Below, one piece after another: positions 1 to 10,683 of a stretch of DNA of 64,000 bases; position 1 is the first letter of the stretch; each line of letters begins with the position of its first letter. The DNA is from Muscardinus avellanarius (lineage: Eukaryota > Chordata > Mammalia > Rodentia > Gliridae). The position numbers and the translations under genes were made by a program. The DNA lies in NCBI GenBank assembly GCA_963383645.1, contig OY726559.1, forward strand, positions 110,320,235-110,384,234, written 5' to 3'. Below the pieces are notes generated by a model. It searched no databases. It had not been told where the DNA came from and was given only the letters and a program-made list of their open reading frames with translations.

Positions 1-775
1 CCAGCAGCCTCAAGTTCAGGGGGAGGTGGGGAGGTCCGGCCACTCTCCACACGTGCGTGCTCAGAGGCGCACCGCCGCCGCTGCGGACAGACGGGTGGAA
101 GCCCAGACGAGGGACTCACGGGCGTGCAGAGCTCCGCAGGACGGACCGCCCACTGTGCACACGGAGGATGAGACATGCGTGGAACAGTGCAAGCACAAGG
201 ACACGCAGCCACGCGTGTCCACACGCTCACACAGCCACGCGTGCCCACACGCTCACACAGAGCTATGTAAGTTCACACACACTGACACACAGCTACCTAT
301 GTCCACACACAGATACGGTTACACATGTCCACACACTCACACATATGTTCCCACACAGAGACACACAGCTACACATGTTAACACAGAGATAGATAGCTAC
401 CCCTGTCCACACACTCACACACAGCTCTGCCTGTTAACATACTAACACATAGCTATGTATGTCTACATACTCACACATAGCTACACACATTCACACAGTA
501 ACACAGCTGTACACGCTCACACACACTGACAGCTACGCATGTTCATACACTAACAGATACACAGCTACGTATACTCACACACTAATACATAGGTATGTAT
601 GTTCACAAACTAACACACAACTATGCATGTTCGCACACTGACACACAGCTATGCATGTTCACACACACAGCTATGTGTGTTCACACACTAATACATATCC
701 ATGTGTGTTCACACACTGACATGTAGCTACGCGTGTTCACACACAGCTACACATGTTCACACTCACACTCACACA
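1..775. repeat. CA-rich minisatellite in NECTIN4 intron 1
   Basis: From about 180 to 775 the sequence is a degenerate tandem array with a period of roughly 28-34 bp. Each unit combines a CACACA run, an AGCTAYGYATGTTC core and an ACTRACACA tail; neighbouring ATGCATG cores at 623 and 651 are 28 bp apart. The first 180 bases are GC-rich unique sequence with no recognisable exon. Reading frames stay open through the array only because of its low-complexity composition. Confidence 0.8.
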
Positions 776-2054
776 TGGCTCTTCCCTCTGGACTCAGAAA
801 AATCAGCACGTACACGCCCCTGGAGACAAGACAGGGGTGCATATGTGTGAAGCCCCCATAAGTTCGTGCCCGCACGCTGGGAGGGCTGGCCAGACCGTCG
901 CCCGAAGGCCCCGCATTCAGACACAAAGGACTCAGGCGATCTGTCTCCCCCGCACACCTGCTCTAGGACCCCCATGTTGCCCCTAGAGATTGCTAATGGA
1001 GAAAGACCCCTCATAAAGGAAAAGATCTCGTCCCCAAAGATGCCGCCATGGCGGGGGGCTGCCAGCCTCAGTTTCCCCTTCTGAGATCAGAGGCCGGGCC
1101 TCACATAGAGAGTGGGGACCCAGGTCCAAGGGGGTGCACCCAGCTGGCCCAGGGCCGGAATGGAGGCCTGTCTGGGCGGGCGGGGTACGCAGAGGGCAGG
1201 GCCCAGAGAGGCCCGAGGGGGCCCGGCCAGGGTGGGGGAAGGCTGAGGGCAGGGATCCCGTCTGGCCAGTCGGGCCTGTTCTCTCCCTTGCGCAAGGTGG
1301 TGGCGGCTGGGCTGCGGCTAGGCCTGCTGCTGTGTGGCGGCTTCTGAGTCACCCAGGCTCCTGACCAGCGTCCTGCTGCTCCTGGGAGCAGGGGCGGGGG
1401 GCAGGAGGAGTGGCAGCCCCCAGTCCATCGGCCTCGGCAACCATCTGCAGCAGAAGGGGCCGCGGGCCTGGCCCGGCCTCGCCACCACACACCCACCCGC
1501 AGGGTGACCTCACCAGGCAGGCCGTGTGTCTCTTTAGGGCTGGTGACCTCATCATGCTGACGCCTGGCAGGCACTGGGTGGGGGAGGAGGCAGGCCTGGC
1601 CTGCCCCAGCCTGGGAGCCGGGACTGTGGAGCCCAGCTCAAGGCCCAAACTCAACTCTCCTCTCCTCTCGCAGCTCAGGGGGTGAACAGCACCAACTAGA
1701 GGACTGTGTTGCCCCTGTTTCAAATGTTCCTACCAAATACTAGACTTGGGACCGAGAGGGCCATCTGGGAGGGACTTTTCTGGATCACCGAGCTCCTTAT
1801 TCTCCGAAGCTCGGGCTTCTCTTTTGGAGGTGGGGATCTTGGACTGGCCAGAGGTAGGGGCAGGAAGATTGGGACTCAGGGGTGCCCAGGGTGCCCATTC
1901 CTGCTGTACACTAAGAAGGTACTCTTGGGGGGAAATACGGGCAGGTCGTGGCGGGGGGAGGCAGGCGGTTGGCAAGGGCAGGGGTGGCGATGAGATGTAT
2001 GCCACCTGACATTGTCCCAGCAAAAATAATAAAATAAAATAAAAATGGAAAGAC

Positions 2055-2137
2055 TAAAAAATAGTGCTGGGGGTATAGCTCAGAGGTAGGATGCCCCTGG
2101 GTTCCATCCCCAGTACTGAAAAAAAAAAAAAGGAAAA
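2055..2137 (+). mobile_element. ID-like tRNA-derived SINE monomer
   Basis: A tRNA-Ala-like body runs from the GGGGGTATAGCTCAGAGGTA box-A region to GGGTTCCATCCCCAGTAC (box B), followed by an A-rich tail. There is no 7SL-like left half. Confidence 0.8.
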
Positions 2138-2640
2138 ATAAAAAGAGCCTTAGAGAGGATCCCCGTGGGGCAGGGCTTGGGGCCCCAAGGACCTGCACAG
2201 ACCCCGCTGTTTGAAGCAGAGGCTGTGGTGGGGAGCCCTGTCCCAGGCCCTCCCCCAGCCCCTCTTTGGCAGCCCAGATCTCCCCAGTGCCAGGGGGAGG
2301 TGCCCAGGAGGGTGCAGGCGGTTAGCTGGACTCCCAGGCTGGGCTGGGTGGGACCGGCATTAGCTTAGGCAGGTCAGGGCCCTGGTATCTGACCCTGCAA
2401 GTCTGTCCTGTCTGCTCAGGCCCTCCCTGCTGCCCGCAGCATCCTCCCTTCCTCTCCTCCGGCCAGCAGGGCTGCGGGACCCCTTCCTCCGCCCCACGGA
2501 GTGCTCGGGCCCCGGGCGACCCACGTTCTCTCTCACGCCTGCCTCCCTCCATCCCTCCTTTCTTCCTCCGCCCAGTCCACAGGTGAACTCAAATAGCCAA
2601 CGCGCCCCGCCCGCTCACTCCTTTTTCTTCTTCTTTTTTC

Positions 2641-2725
2641 TTTTTTTGCGGTACTGGGGATGGAACCCAGGGCATCCTACCTCTGAGCTACACCTCCAGC
2701 CCTAGTTTTTAGTCTATTTTCATTA

Positions 2726-2771
<46 letters not shown>

Positions 2772-2841
2772 TTGTGGTACTAGGAATAGAAGCCAGGGGC
2801 ATTCTACCTCTGAGCAATACCCCCAGCCCAATTTTTTCTTT

Positions 2842-2884
<43 letters not shown>

Positions 2885-3092
2885 CTCTCTTTCTTGTGGT
2901 ACTGGGGATGGAACCCAGGGGCATTCTATCTTCGAGCTCCATCCCCCAGCCCTATTTTTTATTCTTTATTTTGAAACAGGATCTCACTGAGTTGCAAAGG
3001 GCCTCACTAAATAGCTGAGGCTGGAGGGGAACCGCGATCCCCCTGTCTCAGCCTCCCGAATGCTGGGATTACAAGCGTGCCCCACCACGCCT
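2641..3092 (-). mobile_element. Cluster of antisense ID/B1 SINEs with TTA and TTTC arrays
   Basis: An antisense ID monomer (2641-2704) is followed by a (TTA)n array (2726-2773), a second antisense ID (2774-2830), a (TTTC)n array (2836-2890) and a full antisense dimeric SINE (2893-3092). The dimer ends in the left-half promoter complement near 3085. The arrays sit where the A-rich tails of the elements would be, so they probably grew from those tails. Confidence 0.8.
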
Positions 3093-4019
3093 TTTCCTCT
3101 TTTGCCTGTCTCTCTCACTCATCCACTCCCCCATTCCCTCATTCATTCATTCCCTCAGTCAGTCAGAAAGTCACCAACTTTCATCAGATTATATGGCAGG
3201 AATGGGGACACACACCACTGAGCGCCAGTCACAAACCAAAAAGCATCCCTGACGTGTGACCCAGTTTCTGTTCTGATAGAGCTAGGCTGAGACAGACTAG
3301 AACACAGCACATCCAGGCGGCAGGAGGGGTGCTCCGAGGGGGGTAAACACGGGTGTGTGGCGAGCAGGCCGGCCGCCCGGGGCTGGAGGAAGCGATGCCT
3401 CTGTGGGTTTTGGGGCATGAGTAAGAGTTCTCCCAGCGGCGGTGAGTAGGTCACCGTGGGGAGAGGACATTCCAGGCAGGGCACGGAGCTGCCAGGAGCC
3501 CTTGGCCCCAGAGCGCCCGCACCTGCCCAACCCCTGGTTCTGAGCCCCCGACTCTCACATTTCTCTCTTCCCTGGACCCAGGCCAGCCATCCTGGACCTT
3601 GGGTTGTCTTTCTTTCTTTCCCCACCTCCTTGCCTGGCTCCACCATGCCAGGGCTACGGCGCAGCCTTTGGGTGAGCGTCCTGTCTAGCCGGACAGCCCT
3701 CTGACCACACCAAACATCAGCGCCCGCTGGCTAAGGAACCCTGGCGGCTCCCAGCTCTGCCTGACTAGTCTGAATTCCTTCGCTCATGGGAGGTCCTGGG
3801 CGACCCGGCCCCGCCCACCCCACCCTTCTGGGCACACACCAGGAACCAGCCACCTTGTTACCGCCTCCGTCCTTTCTTGGTCCCCCTCCTAACCCTATTG
3901 AACTCCCGAAGCTCTGCGGGCATGAAGTCAGAGGCCCCATGGCCACACACAGCTCTTCCTCCAGAGCAGACCTCGGGCCCCCAGGGGTAGGGATGGCTCC
4001 TATTTGACACAAGTTTACA

Positions 4020-4168
4020 TCTTTTTGTTTTTTTTTTTTTTTTAATGAATTTTGAAACAGATTGCTGAGGGTCTGACTAAGTTGCTGAGGCTGGCCTCAA
4101 ACCTACGATCCTCCTGATTCAGCTTCCCGGTTGCCAGGATTAAAGACCTGCACCAGCATACCTGGTTT
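4020..4168 (-). mobile_element. Diverged B1-like SINE monomer
   Basis: A poly-T head is followed by the antisense 7SL-like half (GTTGCTGAGGCTGGCCTC and the GATCCTCCTG core). It is more diverged than the neighbouring dimeric copies. Confidence 0.6.
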
Positions 4169-4205
4169 AAATATATTTTTTTCCCAAATGTATAACCTTA
4201 TTGCC

Positions 4206-4285
4206 CTAAGGATATTTGGGGTTGGTATTGTAGCACAGTGGTACAGAGCTTGCTTAAATACATGAGGCCCTGGGTTCGATCCCCA
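4206..4285 (+). mobile_element. ID-type SINE with canonical box B
   Basis: A tRNA-Ala-like element with a GTAGCACAGTGGTACAGAG box A and an intact GGTTCGATCCC box B, closer to the classic rodent ID/BC1 consensus than the abundant local family, which has GGTTCCATCCC. An A-rich tail follows. Confidence 0.75.
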
Positions 4286-4325
4286 GTATAGGAAAGTCAT
4301 TAAAAATTTTATTTATTTATTTATT

Positions 4326-4364
<39 letters not shown>

Positions 4365-4785
4365 TGCTGGGGATTGAATCCAGGGGTGTTCTACCTCTGA
4401 GCTACACCCCCAGCAATATCTTTTATTTTCTATTTGGAAACAGGGGTCTCACTGAAGTTGATGTGAGCCTCACTGAGTTGCTGAGGTTGGCTTCAAACCT
4501 GCAATCCTCCTGTCTCAGTCTCTCAAGTACTGGAATTACGGTGTGAGCCACCATGCCTGGCCTAAAATAATAAAATTCTTTTTGTGTGTGTGTGTATGTG
4601 TGTGTGATACTGGGGTTCCTGGAAGCCCTTCTACTTCCAGGCTATACTCCCAGACCTATTTTTTATATTTTTATTTGGAAACAGGGTCTCTTAAGCCAGC
4701 AAGGTGGCTTTGAAACTGCGCGATCCTCCTGTCTCCCCCTCCCAAGCGCGGGGATTACAACCGTGCGCCACCACGCCCGGCTTAA
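4326..4785 (-). mobile_element. (TG)n microsatellite and two antisense dimeric SINEs
   Basis: A (TG)n tract (4326-4363) leads into an antisense dimer (4364-4562). A second antisense dimer (4598-4785) belongs to a distinct subfamily, recognised by GGGGTTCCTGGAAG in place of the usual box-B complement and by TCTCTTAAGCCAGC in the left half. Confidence 0.8.
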
Positions 4786-4819
4786 AATAATAAAATTCTA
4801 AAAATTTGTTTTTATTTCT

Positions 4820-5235
4820 TAGCCAGGTATGGTGGCTCATACCTATAGTTGTGACACTGGAAAAGCCGAGACAGGAGGATCTCAGGTTCAAGGCCAGCCT
4901 CAGCAACTTAGCAAGACCCTCAGCAGTTGAACAAGACCCTGCTTCAAAATAAAAATAAAATAGGAAGCTGGGCATGGGGGTAGCACCCTTGTAATCCCAG
5001 TTCTTGGGAGGCTGAGACAGGAGGATTACAGTTTGCGGCCAGCCTCAGCTACTTAGTGAGGCCCTCTGCAACTCAGTGAGATCCTATTTCAAAATAAAGA
5101 ATAAAAAATAGGGCTGGGGGTGTAGCTTGGAGATAGAATGCCCCTGGGTTCCAGCCCCAGGAAGGAGGAGGAGGAGGAAAAGGAGGAGGAGGAGGAGGAG
5201 GAGGAGGAGGAGGAGGAGGAGAGAAGGAGAGGAAT
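4820..5235 (+). mobile_element. Two sense SINEs ending in a (GGA)n array
   Basis: A sense left-half monomer (4822-4965) is followed by a full sense dimer (4967-5160). The dimer's tail has become a purine-rich (GGA)n array (5161-5235). Confidence 0.8.
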
Positions 5236-5789
5236 CTACATGGATCCATCTCTGATTCCAAGGTCCCCGAAAGTCCCCGAGAGCCTCCCAGCACTCCCAG
5301 CCTATGTGTGGAACTCCAGCGTCCATGCCTGTCTTCTGGTCGTGGCTCCCCGTTCGGTTGCTGTCTACCTGACCCTACATCTCTGGGTCTTGGACCTGGG
5401 CCCCTGTCTTCAGGCAGGCTCCTTCCTGCCCCTGAGCTTGGGATCATGCCTTTCCTACCACATGCAATACCTCCTGCACTCTGGGAAGCCAGGTCTCCCA
5501 TCTTTCAGCCACGAAAAGAATGTTTTGAAGGGGAAGACCCTACTGCCTGCGCCGGGTCCCAGGCCCCTACGGCAGTGGCTCTGGGTGCCAAGCTGAAGGC
5601 TTTCACGGTGGCAAGTTGGGCCTCTCTAGGGAGTTTGTCCAGGGCCTCTAGTTTCTGAGCACAGCAAATCCATGTCCCCAAGGGCAGGGGCTGGGGCTCT
5701 GGCCCCTTGCAGCCCCCACCCATCACACACTCAGGGCACCATCCTAGGCTACACGAGGCGGGTGAGCATCTGCCATCAATAGTTGTGCA

Positions 5790-6320
5790 GGTCCTCTTCT
5801 TGGGGCTCTGTGTCCTTGGAGGTCGAATGCCCCTGGGTTCAATGTCCAATAACCACACACACAAAAAAGAATAAAAATATAAATTAAAGCAGGGCATAGC
5901 GGTGCACGCTTGTAATCCCAGCATTTGGGAGGCTGAGACTGGAGGGTCACGGTTTGCAGACAGCCTCAGCTACTTAGTGAAGCTCTTTGCAATTCAGTGA
6001 GACCCTGTTTCAAACTAAAGAATAAACCGGGCATGGTGGGGCACGCTTGTAATCTCAGCATTTGGGAGGCTGAGACAGGAGGATTGGGCAGGTTTGCGGC
6101 CAGCCTCAGCTACTTAGTGAGGCCCTTTGCAACTCTGTGAGACTCTGTTTCGAAATAAAGAATAAAAAATAGGGCTGGGGGTGTTGCTAAGAGGTAGAAT
6201 GCCCCTGGGTTCCATGTCCAGACCTGCCCCCCCCCCAAAAAAAAAAGTCTAAGCCGGGCGTGCTGGCACACACTCGGATCCCAGCATTTGGGAGGCTGAA
6301 ACAGGAGGATCACGATCTGT
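5790..6320 (+). mobile_element. Sense SINE cluster just upstream of NECTIN4 exon 2
   Basis: A fragment of an ID-like right half (about 5818-5865), a left-half monomer (5886-6027), a full dimer (6028-6240) and a truncated left half (6253-6320) follow one another. The last ends about 130 bp before the exon 2 acceptor. Confidence 0.75.
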
Positions 6321-6451
6321 TAAATGCTAAGGCGTGTTGATAGTCTAGGGCAGCGATGTTTCGTGCATCTAACGAGGCCAGTAGCCGAACACCCAGCGCA
6401 CCAGGACCTGGCCCGGGGCGCCGCGTCCTCACCGCTCTCCTCTGCCCGCAG

Positions 6452-6811
6452 GTCGGGGCGCGGCCGGTGTGCTGGAGACCGCGGACCTGGTGACCGTGGT
6501 GCTGGGCCAGGACGCCAAGCTGCCCTGCGTCTACCGCGGGGACCCCGACGAGAAGGTGGAGCAGGTGGCCTGGGCTCGGGTGGACGCCGGCGAGGGCCCC
6601 CGGGAGCTGGCGCTGCTCAACTCCCAGTACGGGCTGCACAGGAGCTCGGCCTACGAGGGCCGCGTGGAGCAGCCGCCCGCGCCGCGGGACCCGCTGGACG
6701 GCTCGGTGCTGCTGCGCAACGCGGTGCAGGCCGACGAGGGCGAGTACGAGTGCAGGGTCAGCACCTTCCCGGCCGGCGTCTTCCAGGCCCGCCTGCGGCT
6801 GCGCGTGCTGG
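6452..6811 (+). CDS. NECTIN4: NECTIN4 exon 2 (Ig V-type domain)
   Basis: The acceptor is GCCCGCAG and the donor GTGAGT. The exon encodes the first Ig domain, including [19 protein letters not shown], the VAWARVD core and the DEGEYECRV motif carrying the second disulfide cysteine. It begins in phase 1 (two bases complete a split codon) and ends after the first base of a valine codon. Confidence 0.95.
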
Positions 6812-7539
6812 GTGAGTGGCCGGGGCCAGGCCGTGGGCGGACGCGGAGGGCGGCGTCCAGGCCAGCCTGGCAGGCAGCTCATTCCTGGTGGTGCTGGGGT
6901 GGAACCCAGGGCCTCGACCTCTGGACCGTATCCCCAGCCCTATTTCATTTTATTTATTTATCTATTCATTCATTTACTTATTGTGATGCTGGGGGTGGAG
7001 CCCAGGGGCCTCTACCTCTGGACCATACCCCCAGCCCTATTTCATTTATTTATTTATTTATATTTATTTATTTATTTATTTATTCATTTACTTATTGTGA
7101 TGCTGGGGGTGGAACCCAGGGGCCTCTATCTCTGGACCATACCCTCAGCCCTATTTTATTTATTTATTTGTTTATTTATTTATTTATTTATTTAAGTTTT
7201 TGCGGTACCGGGGCTGGATCCCAGGGGCATTCTACCTCAGAGCTACACTCCCAGCCCTATTTTTTATTCTTTATTTGGAAACAGGGTCTCTTAAGCCAGC
7301 GAGGCTGGCTTCGAACCAACGCGATCCTCCTGTCTCCGCCTCCCAAGCAGGGGGATTACAAGCGTGCACCACCGCGCCCAACCCTAGCCCTGTTTGTTTG
7401 TTTGTTTGTTTGTTTGTTTAGTGGTACTAGGTATTCGACTTCTGAGCTACAACCCCAGCCCTATTATTTATTTATTTATTTTGCAGTTCTGAGAATAAAA
7501 CCCAGGGGCATTCTACTTCCAAGCTACACCCCCAGACCT

Positions 7540-7583
<44 letters not shown>

Positions 7584-9506
7584 TTATTTTTGCAGTTCTG
7601 GGAATAAAACCCAGGGACATTCTACCTCCAAGATACACCCCCAGCCCTATTTTTTTATTCTTTATTTTGAAACAGGGTCTCACTAAGTTGCAGAGCGCCT
7701 CCCTAAGTAGCGGAGGCTGGCCACAAACTTGCCATCCTTCCTGTCTCCACCTCCCAAGTACTGGTGTTACAAGTGTGCGTCACCACATCCAGCTCCTATT
7801 TTATTTATTCATTTTTTTTTTAGGTCTCACTAAGTTGCTGAGAGCCCCGCTAAGTTGCTGAGGCTGACTTCGAACTTGGGATCCTCCTGTCTCAGCCTCC
7901 CAAGTACTGGGGTTACAGGCATGCACCACCACACTCAGATCAGCCTCATATAAAAAGGGCTGGGTGTTTAGCTCAGTGGTAGAGCAGCCCTGAAATCAGT
8001 CCCCAGCACTGTGTGTGGGGTGTAGGGGGGTATCCACGGGGCAGAGGTTTCTCTAGGAAGGAACATCCAATTTATCCCCCCCAATCCAGAATCCATCTCC
8101 AAATCACTCCTAAAGCTGGGGAAGAATGTATCTATCAGGGAGATCTTCCTTCTGGAGGCCTGAAGCCTCCCTCTGTGTTTCTTTTGGCCTCTGAAGCAAC
8201 AGAACTCAGGCATCTCAAGGAGCCAGCTAGCGTGGTGGGGCTCTCCTGCAGTCCCACTTGGGAGACTGAGACAGGAGGGTAGCGGGTTCGAGGACAGCCT
8301 CAGCAATTTAGGGAGACCTTGTTTTTAAATAAAAAAAGAAAGGGCTGGGGTTGTAGTTCAGAGGTAGAACATCCCTGGACTTAATCCCAGTACCCCAGTA
8401 CAAAAAAAAAAAAAAGAGTCAAGGACCTACTACTGGTTCCTGCCACAGTTTCATCAAAGACACAATTCAAGCCGTCCCTTCCTATCCTGGGCTCCATGAT
8501 TTTGTATTTTTTTTTTTTTTTGAGGGTCTGGGGATGGAACCCAGGGCCTCATGCATGGTATGTCCACAGCCCTGGCTCCATGGTTTTAAAATGGGGACAT
8601 GAGGCCGGGCATGGGGGTGCATACCTATAATCCCAGTACTTGTGAGGCTGAGACAGGAGGATCACAGGTTTGCGGGCAGCCTCAGCTACTTAGGGAGGCC
8701 CTTTGCAACTCAGTGAGACTCTATTTCAAAATAAAGGATAAAACCAGGCGTGGTGGCACAGGATTGTAATCCCAGTGCTTGAAAGGAGGCAGAGACAGGA
8801 GGATCATGGTTCGCGGACAGCCTCAGCTACTTAGGGAGACCCTTTGCAACTCAGTGAAACCCTGTTTCAAAATAAAGAATAAAAAATAGGGCTGGTGGCG
8901 TAGCTCAATCAATCAGTAGAGCCAGGGATGTAGCTCAGCGGTGAAGTGTCCTGGGTTCATTCCCCAGTATAAATAAACAAATAAATAGGGCTGGGGCTGG
9001 GCATTTAGGTCCATGCCTGTAACTCCAGTACTTGAGAGGCTGAGATGGGAAGATTGCAGGTTCAAAGCCAGCTTCAGCAATTTAGTGAGACTCTCAGCAA
9101 CTCAGTGAGACCCTGTTTTCAAATAAAAAAGTAAAACAGGGCTGGGGTTGTGGGTTTGTAGCTCAGAAGTAGGATGCACCTGGGTTCCATCCCAGCACTT
9201 CAAAAAAGAAAAAAAAGAAAAGAAAAAAAAAAGGCACTAGCAGTCTTGCAGTAGAAACCCCTGCCTGTGCATCTAAATTTTGTCACCTAAGAGCTGATGA
9301 CCTAGACCTATAACAAGTCATTTTGCTTTCCTGAGATGTAAGTTTCCTCAGCTGAAAAATAGAGATAATAATACCTACCTCACTGGTTTGTTGACAGAAT
9401 GAAATGAGATAATGTTTGTAAAGTATTTATCCTAATAGTTAACACATAGTAAGTGCTTAATAAGTATTATTAGATATTATCAAATTAGCTTTTAACTTAC
9501 TTCATT

Positions 9507-9549
<43 letters not shown>

Positions 9550-10641
9550 TTATATTTTGTGGTACTAGGGATGGAACCCAGGGGCATTCTACCTCCAAGC
9601 TACACCCCAACCCTATTTTTTTTTTTAATTCTTTATTTTGAAACAGGGTCTCACTAAGTTGCAGAGGGCCTCACTGAGTAGCTGAGGCTGGCCATGGACC
9701 TGCGATCCTCCTGTCTCAGCCTCCCAAGTACTGTGATTACAAGTGTGTGCCACCACGCCCAGTTATTATTTTTGTTTTTAAGAAACGACCTATGCAGCTG
9801 GGCGTGGTGGCGAATGCTTGTAATCCCAGCATTCAGGAAACGGAGACCAGAAAATCAGGGTTTGCAGGCAACCTCAGCTACTTAGTGAAGCCCTTTGCAA
9901 CGCACTGAGACCCTGTTTCAAAATAAAAAATAAAAAATAGGGCTGGAGGTGTAGCCCGGAGGCAAAATGCCCCGGGTTCCATCCCCAGTACCTCAAAAAT
10001 AAAAATGGCCTATTCTCCTGAGGTGATGCACACTTGTGATCCCAGTACTTGGGAGGCTGAAACAGGAAGATTACATGTCGAAGGCCAGCCTCGGCAGTTT
10101 AGAAAGACCCTCATCAACTTCGCCAGACTCTGTGTCAAAATAAAAATAAAAGAGCCGGGCGTGGTGGCGCATGCTTGTCATCCCAGCACTTGGGAGGCTG
10201 AGACAGGAGGATCGCGCCGGTTCGAAGCTAGCCTCAGCTGCTGAGTGAGGCTCTCAGCCATTTAGTGAGACCCTGTTTCCAAATAAAATATAAAATAGGT
10301 CTGGGAGTATAGCCCAGAGGTAGAAAAGCCCCTGGGTTCCACCCTCAGTACCACAAAGATAAGAATAAAAATAAAGAAAATAAAAGCTGGGTATGGTGGC
10401 TCACGAATGCAATCCCAGCATTTGGGAGGCTGAGATGGGAGGACCCATGCATGGTTCATGGACAGCCTCAGCTACCTAGTGAGGCCCTTTGCAACTCAGT
10501 GAGACCCTGTTTCAAAATAAAGAAATCAAGCCGGGCATGGTGGCACACGCTTACAATCCCCACACTTGGGAGGCAGAGACAGGAGGATCGCGCAGGTTCG
10601 AAGCCAGCCTCGCTGGTTTAAGAGACCCTGTTTAAAAAAAA

Positions 10642-10683
<42 letters not shown>

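Larger units (their letters stand above)
776..6451 (+). other. NECTIN4: 3' part of NECTIN4 intron 1
   Basis: This stretch precedes the acceptor of the first NECTIN4 coding exon in the window. I looked for an upstream exon encoding a start codon and leucine-rich signal peptide that ends in phase 1 and found none, so exon 1 is probably to the left of base 1. About 776-2050, 2140-2630, 3095-4020 and 5236-5790 are unique, GC-rich sequence without a visible gene. The rest is SINEs and simple repeats, listed separately. Confidence 0.7.

Noticed and set aside
2066..2117. tRNA-Ala-like genes at the many ID right halves
   Set aside because: Boxes A and B are recognisable but the acceptor stem and anticodon arm are not maintained. 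These are SINE moieties, not tRNA genes.
3643..3704. Candidate NECTIN4 first coding exon (ATG followed by PGLRRSLWVSV)
   Set aside because: It lacks the long leucine-rich signal peptide and a phase-1 donor matching exon 2, and does not resemble the known N-terminus.
6469..7686. 405-codon continuous frame beginning in NECTIN4 exon 2
   Set aside because: Beyond the GTGAGT donor at 6812 it translates antisense SINEs and TTTA tracts; the true exon ends at 6811.
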